The notes beneath the pieces were generated by a model. It saw only the letters and a program-made list of their open reading frames with translations. It did not search any database and had not been told where the DNA came from. The translations under genes and the position numbers were made by a program. Positions 1-5,273 of a DNA stretch of 5,738 bases are shown here, piece after piece. Origin of the DNA: Acidobacteriota bacterium (GTDB lineage: Bacteria; Acidobacteriota; Thermoanaerobaculia; UBA5066); contig JAEUQS010000321.1 in the NCBI GenBank assembly GCA_016789625.1, positions 1 through 5,738 of the forward strand, in the 5' to 3' direction. Every line of letters starts with the position of its first letter. Position 1 is the stretch's first letter.

Positions 1-248
1 CCAGCGAGCTGCAGGCCCTCGAGGGCCAGATGCGCTCGATGTTCTCCGACAGCGCCGAAGGCCTGAAGGAATATCCGCTGCCCGGAGGGGGCTTCGGGAT
101 GAACCTCGAAGGCCGTTTCCAGACCGCCGCGGTCGCCCGCGTCGGGGCGGGCGGCAAGGTCGAGTGGATCTGCGCCGACACGGCCAAGCAGGCCGCGAAG
201 TTCATGAAGGCTCCGCCGGCCGCGCCCGCGGCGCCCGAAGAGAAGTGA
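1..248 (+). CDS. Small protein, C-terminal part only; post-PEP-CTERM-1-like (tentative)
   Basis: The reading frame (codons from position 3) is open from the left edge and stops with TGA at 246-248, so the start and any signal peptide lie outside the window. About 81 residues are visible. They contain a Gly-rich stretch LPGGGFGMNLEGRFQ, then AVARVGAGGKVEWICADTAK, and an Ala/Pro-rich tail ending PEEK. The pattern 'LxGRFQ-x(4)-VAR...GK(x)4-C-x(5)-A-x(2)-F' resembles, from memory, the small domain called post-PEP-CTERM-1, found in short exported proteins of Acidobacteriota and Xanthomonadales. That match was not tested. The protease gene begins 8 bases after the stop, so the two are very probably cotranscribed. 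The function is unknown; a role linked to the neighbouring secreted protease, such as a chaperone, inhibitor or surface partner, is only a guess. The coding call is firm because the frame is open and its codon usage matches the downstream gene. Confidence 0.72.
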   Translation, partial: SELQALEGQMRSMFSDSAEGLKEYPLPGGGFGMNLEGRFQTAAVARVGAGGKVEWICADTAKQAAKFMKAPPAAPAAPEEK

Positions 249-256
249 GAAGCGTG

Positions 257-2134
257 ATGAAGACCACCCGCGCTCTCCTCGCGTCTCTCCTGCTCGCCGC
301 GACCTCGGTCGCGCCCGCCGCGACCATCACGATCATCAACGCCGATCCCGCCGGAGTCGGCTTCAACGATCCCACGCCTGCGGCCCCGGTCGGGGGAAAC
401 ATGGGCATGACGATCGGGGAGCAGCGCCTCAACGTCTACAACTACGTCGCGGGCTTGTGGGGCGCGGCTCTCCCCAGCACCGTCGAGATCCGGGTGAGGA
501 GCACGTGGGAGGCCCTGACCTGTGCCGAGACGTCGGCGGTCCTGGGGTCCGCGGGAACCAACCAGATCTTCCATTCGTTCACGAACGCACCCTTCACCAA
601 TACCTGGTACCACTCGGCGCTCGCGGACAAGCTCGCGGGATCCGACCTCGGCCCCGGACTCCAGGACATCAACGCCCGGTTCAACGTCAACCTCGGCACT
701 CCGGGCTGCCTCACGGCGAGCGGCTGGTACTACGGGTTCGACGCCAACGAGCCAGCGGGGCAGATCGACTTCGCGACGGTGCTCCTCCACGAGCTCGGAC
801 ACGGCCTCGGTTTCTCGACGTTCGTGGATGGCTCGAGCGGCAACTTCAACGCGGGCCGGGCGGACATCTTCGCCCGAAACCTCAAGGACGTGGCGACGGG
901 CCGTCAATGGACGGATGCCCTCGAGACCAGCGGGAATCGCCTCGCATCCATCACCTCCGGCGTCGGCCTCGTGTGGACCGGCCCCAACGTCACGGCCTGG
1001 GCCGCCGCCAACCTCACTCCGCGCGGCCGGCTCCTCATCAGCGCGGGCTCGCCGGCCTCGGGCAACTACTACGTCGGGGCTGCCGCGTTCGGCGCGGCCC
1101 TGTCGACTCCCGGCGTCACCGGAGCGATCGTGGCCGCGCTGGATCCCGCCGACGGCGCGGGGCCGACCACGTTCGACGCCTGCTCGCCGCTCACGAACGC
1201 GGGGGCCGTCAACGGCAACATCGCGCTCGTCGATCGCGGGACCTGCTCGTTCACGATCAAGGTCAAGAACTGCCAGGATGCCGGGGCGACGGCCGTGCTC
1301 GTGGCCGACAACGTGGCGGGCGTGCCGCCTCCGACCGGCCTCGCCGGTACCGATCCCACCATCACGATCCCTTCGGTGCGCCTCACGCAGGCGAACGGCG
1401 CGACCATCCGGGCCAACCTGCCCCTCGCGGGCGGCGCCACCGCGAACCTCGCGCTCGACCCGGCGACGAAGGCCGGCGCGGACGCCTCGAACAACATGCT
1501 CATGTTCGCGCCCGATCCGCGGCAGCCCGGCTCGTCCACGTCGCACTTCGACGTCAGCGCGACGCCGAACGTGCTCATGGAGCCCGCCATCAACGCCGAC
1601 CTCACGCACAACGTCGCGAGCGATTCGACGTTCGCCCAGATGAAGGACATCGGCTGGCTCGGCGCTCTGCCGAACCCGGCGCCCACGGTCTCCTCGGTCG
1701 TTCCCGCGTGCGCGAGCACGGTCGGCGGACGCACGATCACCGTGAACGGCACGGGCTTCCTGCCCGGCGCCACGGTCTCTCTCCTGGGTACGGCCTGCGC
1801 CGTCACGAACGTCACTCCGACGGCGATCACCTGCACCGCAGGGGCTCGGGCGAACGCCCCTTCCGCAATCGGAAACGTGGTGGTGACGAACCTCGACCTG
1901 CTTTCGGGAACGCTGACGAACGGCTTCAACTACGCGCTGCGGGGTGACACGAACAACAACGGAGCCCTCACCGGCGCCGACGCGTTCTACCTGAACCTCG
2001 CGATCTTCCTGGGCGGCAGCCCGGTCGTGTCGCTGTGTCAGGGAGACGTCAACTCGAGCGGAGCCCAGACGGGGGCGGACACGTTCTTCCTGAACATGTA
2101 CATCTTCCTGGGCGGGACGGCTCCCGGCCCCTAG
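257..2134 (+). CDS. Secreted zinc metalloprotease with inserted PA domain, IPT/TIG domain and C-terminal dockerin-like repeats
   Basis: A 625-residue exported protein, probably a zinc-dependent endopeptidase acting outside the cell. ATG 257 is chosen because a signal peptide follows at once (MKTTR, then a hydrophobic core, cleavage near APAA at residues 20-22). The frame is open further upstream but there runs through the preceding gene, and the in-frame GTG 254 adds one residue. Ribosome-binding sequence is weak (GAGAAG at 247-252). The catalytic motif HELGHGLGF starts at His178, with Glu179 and His182. Position 188, where metzincins have a third ligand, is Thr. A PA domain at about 280-395 (Cys309, then LVDRGTCSF) interrupts the core. 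Then come Ser-His430-Phe and Asn-Val-Leu-Met441-Glu-Pro, which resemble the distal third-ligand His and Met-turn of leishmanolysin-type (M8) enzymes. An IPT/TIG domain spans about 475-561 and two dockerin-like loops span 563-620. Family is confident by motif; substrate and the M8 relationship are inferred. Confidence 0.9.
   Translation: MKTTRALLASLLLAATSVAPAATITIINADPAGVGFNDPTPAAPVGGNMGMTIGEQRLNVYNYVAGLWGAALPSTVEIRVRSTWEALTCAETSAVLGSAGTNQIFHSFTNAPFTNTWYHSALADKLAGSDLGPGLQDINARFNVNLGTPGCLTASGWYYGFDANEPAGQIDFATVLLHELGHGLGFSTFVDGSSGNFNAGRADIFARNLKDVATGRQWTDALETSGNRLASITSGVGLVWTGPNVTAWAAANLTPRGRLLISAGSPASGNYYVGAAAFGAALSTPGVTGAIVAALDPADGAGPTTFDACSPLTNAGAVNGNIALVDRGTCSFTIKVKNCQDAGATAVLVADNVAGVPPPTGLAGTDPTITIPSVRLTQANGATIRANLPLAGGATANLALDPATKAGADASNNMLMFAPDPRQPGSSTSHFDVSATPNVLMEPAINADLTHNVASDSTFAQMKDIGWLGALPNPAPTVSSVVPACASTVGGRTITVNGTGFLPGATVSLLGTACAVTNVTPTAITCTAGARANAPSAIGNVVVTNLDLLSGTLTNGFNYALRGDTNNNGALTGADAFYLNLAIFLGGSPVVSLCQGDVNSSGAQTGADTFFLNMYIFLGGTAPGP
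1943..2116 (+). repeat. Two dockerin-like calcium-binding repeats within the protease C-terminus
   Basis: Two 25-residue units, encoded at 1943-2017 and 2042-2116, are 33 residues apart and identical at 17 of 25 positions. Unit 1 has Asp564, Asn566, Asn568, Thr572 and Asp575; unit 2 has Asp597, Asn599, Ser601, Thr605 and Asp608. These fall at positions 1, 3, 5, 9 and 12, the calcium-loop spacing of type I dockerins. Each loop runs into a hydrophobic helix (AFYLNLAIFLGG and TFFLNMYIFLGG). A Gly-Ala-Asp triplet is kept in both. In cellulosomal bacteria such pairs bind cohesins. No cohesin, scaffoldin or carbohydrate-active enzyme is in this window, so a calcium-stabilised anchoring or docking role is inferred. 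Confidence 0.8.
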
Positions 2135-2167
2135 GCTCGAGCCGATCCCGCAGCGGAGGACTCTCAC

Positions 2168-2196
2168 GGGGGTGCGCGACGGGCGCACCCCCTTTT
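2168..2196 (+). terminator. Rho-independent terminator after the protease gene
   Basis: Bases 2168-2177 (GGGGGTGCGC) pair perfectly with 2183-2192 (GCGCACCCCC) around a five-base loop GACGG, giving a 10-bp GC-rich stem followed directly by TTTT (2193-2196). It lies 33 bases after the protease stop and just before the convergent lipoprotein gene's stop. Read on the minus strand the same hairpin is followed by GTGAGAG and not by a T-run, so as a canonical intrinsic terminator it serves the plus strand only. Confidence 0.88.
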
Positions 2197-2200
2197 CATG

Positions 2201-3139
2201 TCAGTCCCTCTTGCGCAGCCGCTCGGCGTCGTCGGTCCGGCGCCTGAGATCCGACACGGCGCGGCGGTACTTCTCGGACGACGGATCGAGGCGCGCCGCG
2301 TCGTCGTACCACTCGGCGGCGGCCTTCGAATCCCCGAGCGCTTCGGATACGCAGCCCAGGTTGTAGGCCAGCGCGGCCGACTCCGGCGCGTCCTTCGCGG
2401 TCCTCTCCCACAGGAGCCGCGCCTCGCGCAGCTGGCCCTGCTCGATGAGCGCGATGCCCTCGGTGGCACCCGGAGCCTTCTCCTCGAGCGCGAGCGTCTC
2501 GGTGACGCGCTGCGGGGTGAACTGGAAGAGAGCTTCGCTCACCGCGCGATCCACCGCGTCGCGTTCCGCGGTCTCGAGGAGATCGTCCCGCCAGTCGGAG
2601 TACGTCGGGGAGCGGCCCTCCTGAGAAACCGTGAACCGCGCGATGCGTTCTCCGTTCCGGCCGTCGACGAGGGTGATCTGGAAGGAGCAGGAGCCCTCGG
2701 CCCAGTAGCTGTGCCGGATCTCCTCCTCCCCCTGCTTGTTCTTCTTCTTGCGGGTGTCGTGGCGGCGGCGGCTCGAGACGTCGTTGACGCGGAGCCGTAC
2801 GTACACGTCGCCGGGATTGCGGCGCCGGTATTCGTCGGCCTCCCGGGCCGCGGCTCGCGCCTTCTCCTTCGAGAAGAGCTGCTCGAAGAAATCGAAGAGG
2901 TCGGGCGCCCGCGGCGACGCGTCGTCGATGGCGAACACGCCCTGCGACTCGATGCGCTCAACGAAGCGCGCCCGCACGATCTCGCGTTCCCTGCGCGAGG
3001 GGCCCTCGGCCGACACGAGCACGAGCTTGTGAACCGGCCCCAGGTTGTAGGGCGCGGGGACGACGCGCCGCACGCTCACGGACGGCCCGCAGGCTGAAAG
3101 GAGAACGACGACGGCCGCGGCGAGAACGGCTCGGGGCAT
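2201..3139 (-). CDS. TPR-containing lipoprotein of unknown function
   Basis: A 312-residue protein starting at ATG 3139-3137, with a good Shine-Dalgarno GGAGGG eight bases upstream, and ending at TGA 2203-2201. The N-terminus is a lipoprotein signal: hydrophobic stretch then LLSAC with the lipid-acceptor Cys17, followed by Gly18-Pro19, so it is expected to be membrane-anchored on the periplasmic side. The middle part (about 35-210) includes KLVLVSAEGPSRREREI, a charged segment RRRHDTRKKKNKQGEEE and a beta-rich stretch (SFQITLVDGRNGERIARF). I do not recognise it as a named domain, although the start resembles the alpha/beta beginning of CsgG/LpoB-type lipoproteins. Residues about 220-290 form two TPR-like helical hairpins (GIALIEQGQLREARLLWER; LAYNLGCVSEALGDSKAAAE), implying a protein-protein contact. 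It is the last gene of the operon with the ABC exporter, 50 bases after the permease stop. Its role with that exporter is unproven. Confidence 0.85.
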   Translation of the reverse strand: MPRAVLAAAVVVLLSACGPSVSVRRVVPAPYNLGPVHKLVLVSAEGPSRREREIVRARFVERIESQGVFAIDDASPRAPDLFDFFEQLFSKEKARAAAREADEYRRRNPGDVYVRLRVNDVSSRRRHDTRKKKNKQGEEEIRHSYWAEGSCSFQITLVDGRNGERIARFTVSQEGRSPTYSDWRDDLLETAERDAVDRAVSEALFQFTPQRVTETLALEEKAPGATEGIALIEQGQLREARLLWERTAKDAPESAALAYNLGCVSEALGDSKAAAEWYDDAARLDPSSEKYRRAVSDLRRRTDDAERLRKRD

Positions 3140-3147
3140 GTGTTCAG

Positions 3148-3153
3148 CCCTCC
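3148..3153 (-). promoter_or_regulatory. Ribosome binding site of the lipoprotein gene
   Basis: On the minus strand this reads GGAGGG, eight bases before ATG 3139-3137. It fixes the start that yields an intact lipoprotein signal, although the frame stays open far upstream through the transporter genes. Confidence 0.75.
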
Positions 3154-3189
3154 GGGCCGGGAAACGCCTTCGGCGCGCTTCTTGCACGG

Positions 3190-3873
3190 TCACTCCTCGA
3201 AAACGGTGGGGAAGAGCAGGAAGGCCGCCGTCGTCATCGCCCCCGTGAACGAGACGAGGAGTTTCACGTGCTCGATACCGGCCAGGAACGAGGGATCCGT
3301 CGCGGCGATGCGCGTACCCGTGACCGCCCCGATGAGCGGAGGCAGGAGGAGCGGGATCGCCAGAACGGGGAACAGGCTGCCCTTGGACTGCGCCTTCGCC
3401 ACGATGGCCGCGACGAACGTCGAGGCCGAGGCCAGCGCGAGGTCGCCCAGGACGAGCAGCGTGACGAAGAGCGCGGGCCCCGCGATGTCGAACGACAGCA
3501 TCGCGAGGAAGAGCGGAACGACGACGATGTTCACCACGAGGAGGAGAGCGAGGTTGAAGAGCAGCTTGCCCAGGAGGACCGCTGCCGGCGGCGCCGTGAG
3601 CCGGAGAGCGTGCGCGGTGCCCGTCTCCTCTTCGGTCACGAACGAGCGGGCGAGGCCGCTGAGCGCCGAGAAGAAGAGCACGATCCAGAGGAGCACCGAG
3701 TTCACCGTGGGGCGGTCCTCGGGCGCGAGGCTCGTGGGGCCCACGGCGTAGCCCGCGAGCACGAGAACACAGATCGAGAAGAGGAGCAGCGTCGAGAGCG
3801 CGACGCGGGTGCGCAGCTCGGTGCGCACGTCCTTGCGGAAGACGGCCCAGCCGGCCTTGAGGAGGCTCTTCAA
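3190..3873 (-). CDS. ccmB: CcmB-like ABC transporter permease (cytochrome c maturation/heme exporter family)
   Basis: A 227-residue integral membrane protein, close to the usual 220 or so of CcmB. It begins at TTG 3873-3871 inside the TTGA that also holds the ATPase stop codon, with GGAG seven bases upstream. No in-frame ATG lies near this point, and the next Met (residue 125) would lose half the protein. Features match CcmB: an amphipathic start with the Arg-Lys-Asp-Val motif (residues 13-16), then six hydrophobic segments at about 25-45, 58-75, 101-124, 133-158, 166-185 and 202-222. The cytoplasmic loop RSFVTEEETGTAHALRL (about 76-92) corresponds to the CcmB 'R-x-F-x-x-(D/E)-x-x-x-G-(T)' loop, and LLPPLIGAVTG near 177-186 to its 'LP-x-x-P-x-(L/I)-I-x-G' helix. 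In the known system CcmA2B2 works with CcmC to supply heme to CcmE on the outer face of the inner membrane. No ccmC, ccmD or ccmE is adjacent, so the substrate is inferred from family only. Confidence 0.88.
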   Translation of the reverse strand: MKSLLKAGWAVFRKDVRTELRTRVALSTLLLFSICVLVLAGYAVGPTSLAPEDRPTVNSVLLWIVLFFSALSGLARSFVTEEETGTAHALRLTAPPAAVLLGKLLFNLALLLVVNIVVVPLFLAMLSFDIAGPALFVTLLVLGDLALASASTFVAAIVAKAQSKGSLFPVLAIPLLLPPLIGAVTGTRIAATDPSFLAGIEHVKLLVSFTGAMTTAAFLLFPTVFEE

Positions 3874-4499
3874 TGGCCTTCTCCGAGGTCGAGCGTCGCG
3901 CTCGCGAGGCCCAGATCCCGCGGATCGTTCGACGCGATGATCGCGACGCCGCCGCGGGCCGTCTGCTCCTCGACGATGCTCGCGACGGCGCGGAAGCCCT
4001 CGGCGTCGAGGTTGGCCGAGGGCTCGTCGAGAAGGAGGAACGACGGGACCCGCGACGTGGCGAATGCCAGCTTGAGCCGCTGCCTCTGGCCCGTCGAGAG
4101 CGTGCGCGTGGGAACGCTCGCGGCGCGGCGCGGCAGCCCGAGGCTCTCGAGGCGCACGCGGGCGGCGGCCTCGTCGAACGCGAAGCCCGAGACCTCGTGG
4201 AAGAACGCGAGGTTCTCGAGGCCCGAGAGCTCGCCGTAGAGAGCGAGATCGGGAGCGGCCCATCCGAGGAAGGGACGCACGGCCACGGCGTCGAGCCGCG
4301 GGCCGGAGTCCCGCTCGAACATGACCGATCCCAGGCTGGGCCGGATGAGCCCGGCGATCGTCTTGAGGAGCGTCGTCTTGCCGGCTCCGTTCCGTCCGGA
4401 GATGCCGAGCGCCTGGCCGCCGGCCACCTCGAACGAGAGCGGACCGAAGATGCGGCGGCCCGAATAGGACCTCGAGAGCTTCTCTGCGATGAGGCGCAT
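3870..4499 (-). CDS. ccmA: CcmA-like ABC transporter ATP-binding protein with non-canonical Q- and H-loops
   Basis: A 209-residue ABC ATPase, the usual CcmA size (about 200-210), starting at ATG 4499-4497 (MRLIAEKLSRSYSGRRIF) and sharing a 4-base overlap with the permease it should energise. Walker A is GRNGAGKTT (residues 35-43, catalytic Lys41). The signature is LSTGQRQRLKLA (134-145), close to the CcmA LSAGQ form. Walker B is FLLLDEP (154-160; Asp158, Glu159), followed by the D-loop SANLD (161-165). Two conserved positions differ. The Q-loop region reads LGWAAPDLALYGELSGLENL (78-97), with Pro83 where Gln is expected. The H-loop reads IIASNDP, with Asn191 instead of His. I recall 'SP...LYxE' and 'TND' variants in CcmA-like ATPases of Bacteroidota and relatives, so this may mark a subfamily and not a dead enzyme. 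The upstream ribosome-binding site is poor. This is the first gene of the minus-strand operon. Confidence 0.9.
   Translation of the reverse strand: MRLIAEKLSRSYSGRRIFGPLSFEVAGGQALGISGRNGAGKTTLLKTIAGLIRPSLGSVMFERDSGPRLDAVAVRPFLGWAAPDLALYGELSGLENLAFFHEVSGFAFDEAAARVRLESLGLPRRAASVPTRTLSTGQRQRLKLAFATSRVPSFLLLDEPSANLDAEGFRAVASIVEEQTARGGVAIIASNDPRDLGLASATLDLGEGH
3877..3884 (-). promoter_or_regulatory. Ribosome binding site deciding the TTG start of the permease
   Basis: On the minus strand this reads GGAGAAGG; the GGAG core (3884-3881) is seven bases before TTG 3873-3871. It lies inside the last codons of the ATPase gene. With the TTGA overlap it supports translational coupling of ATPase and permease. 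Confidence 0.7.
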
Positions 4500-4535
4500 G
4501 CCCGCCGAGGATAACGACTGCGACAATTCCGCGGG
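4500..4535. promoter_or_regulatory. 36-base divergent intergenic region between the ABC operon and the acyltransferase gene
   Basis: The gap separates two divergent start codons, so the promoters for both directions should lie here or overlap the first codons of each gene. The centre (about 4510-4528, ATAACGACTGCGACAATT) is distinctly richer in A/T than its surroundings. On the minus strand it contains TTGTCG and TTATCC, but their spacing is far too short for a standard -35/-10 pair. I therefore name no specific promoter box. One or both transcripts may be leaderless or nearly so. Confidence 0.35.
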
Positions 4536-5273
4536 ATGAAGCAGGTGCGTGTCGCCCCCGCGAGCGCCGCAGGCGCGGAGCCGAAGCTCCAGCTGCGTGG
4601 ACGGTTCCTGGGCTTCCTCGTCTTCCTCCTCGTCCTCCTCTGGCGCGCGACGCTCCGCATCCGTCTCGTGGGCGAGGAGAATCGCCGGGCCCTCGACGCC
4701 TCGGACACACCCGTGCTCCACGCGCTCTGGCATCAACGCCTCGCGCTCGGCATCCTCCGGCATCCGTGGAGGGGGGCCATCACCATGGCCTCTCTGAGCG
4801 AGGACGGCGCCATCATCGCGACGTTCCTGAAGCTCTGGGGGTTCCTCACGGTGCGGGGCTCCTCCTCGCGGGGCGGCGCGACGGCCATCGCCGAGCTCCA
4901 CGAAGCCATCGTCACCCGCCGCGCCCGCTGGGCCGCCCTCACGACGGACGGCCCCCGCGGGCCCGCCCGCAAGAGCAAGCCGGGAATCGCCTGGCTCGCG
5001 ACGCAGCTCGACGCCCCGGTGCTCCCCACGGGAACGGCCTCGGCCCGGCCGCGGTTCCTGCGTTCGTGGGACCGCTTTCTGGTGCCCCTGCCGTTCTCGC
5101 GCTGCGTCGTCGTTTTCGCGCCGGTCGTCTCGAGGTGCGAGGGGGAAGGCGATCCCGAGTTCCTCGCGCGGATCGACGAGGCCATCGACGCGGCCACGGC
5201 CGAGGCCGATCGTCTCGTGGGCGTCGCGAACGCTCCGCGCTTCCGCGAGAAGAAGGAGACTCCTCCCCGATGA
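4536..5273 (+). CDS. DUF374/COG2121 family protein, lysophospholipid acyltransferase-like
   Basis: A 245-residue protein with one N-terminal membrane helix (about 24-42, FLGFLVFLLVLLW), in line with the usual 210-250 for DUF374. Family hallmarks appear in order: HALWHQ (62-67, His66 a likely catalytic base), SLSEDG (86-91), RGSSSRGG (107-114), TDGPRGPARKSKPG (137-150), and SWDRFLVPLPFSR (177-189). The family belongs to the lysophospholipid acyltransferase superfamily and in other genomes is often near lipid A/Kdo genes. It is thought to acylate a lipid at the cytoplasmic face of the inner membrane, but the substrate is not established. ATG 4536 begins a short hydrophilic leader before the helix and has no clear Shine-Dalgarno. 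The downstream dehydratase gene starts within its stop codon (ATGA), so they share a transcript, although no metabolic link is obvious. No lipid A gene is visible here. Confidence 0.9.
   Translation: MKQVRVAPASAAGAEPKLQLRGRFLGFLVFLLVLLWRATLRIRLVGEENRRALDASDTPVLHALWHQRLALGILRHPWRGAITMASLSEDGAIIATFLKLWGFLTVRGSSSRGGATAIAELHEAIVTRRARWAALTTDGPRGPARKSKPGIAWLATQLDAPVLPTGTASARPRFLRSWDRFLVPLPFSRCVVVFAPVVSRCEGEGDPEFLARIDEAIDAATAEADRLVGVANAPRFREKKETPPR
5252..5258 (+). promoter_or_regulatory. Ribosome binding site of the dehydratase gene
   Basis: GAAGGAG lies eleven bases before ATG 5270, slightly long but usable spacing, within the last codons of the acyltransferase-like gene. It supports reinitiation or coupled translation across the ATGA overlap. 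Confidence 0.6.

Noticed and set aside
164..256. Upstream extension of the protease reading frame to ATG 164
   Set aside because: It would overlap the end of the preceding gene by 85 bases and put 31 Arg-rich residues before a perfect signal peptide that starts at ATG 257.
1069..1929. Antisense open frame of 286 codons within the protease gene
   Set aside because: No recognisable domain, and it mirrors the codon bias of the protease on the other strand.
457..1947. Long plus-strand open frame of 496 codons inside the protease gene
   Set aside because: Its product is a low-complexity Arg/Gly/Pro/His-rich chain, typical of an out-of-frame shadow in high-GC DNA; the overlapping frame has clear domains.
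2198..3097. Plus-strand open frame of 299 codons opposite the lipoprotein
   Set aside because: Arg/Leu/Gly-rich shadow without motifs; the minus-strand frame has a lipobox, TPRs and a ribosome-binding site.
3165..3175. Small inverted repeat CGCC-TTC-GGCG between permease and lipoprotein genes
   Set aside because: A four-base stem is too short to call a terminator or attenuator in DNA this GC-rich.
3268..4239. Plus-strand open frame of 323 codons opposite the transporter genes
   Set aside because: Extremely Arg/Glu-rich complement of the membrane-protein and ATPase codons, with no domain.
4612..4642. Pyrimidine-rich CTC/TTC tract as a possible structural or slippage element
   Set aside because: It is explained by Phe/Leu/Val codons of the membrane helix in the DUF374 protein and is not a perfect repeat.
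2201..4708. One continuous 835-codon minus-strand frame spanning the lipoprotein and the transporter genes
   Set aside because: Only the last 312 codons have protein-like composition with a lipoprotein signal and a Shine-Dalgarno; upstream it is an out-of-frame reading of the permease and ATPase genes.
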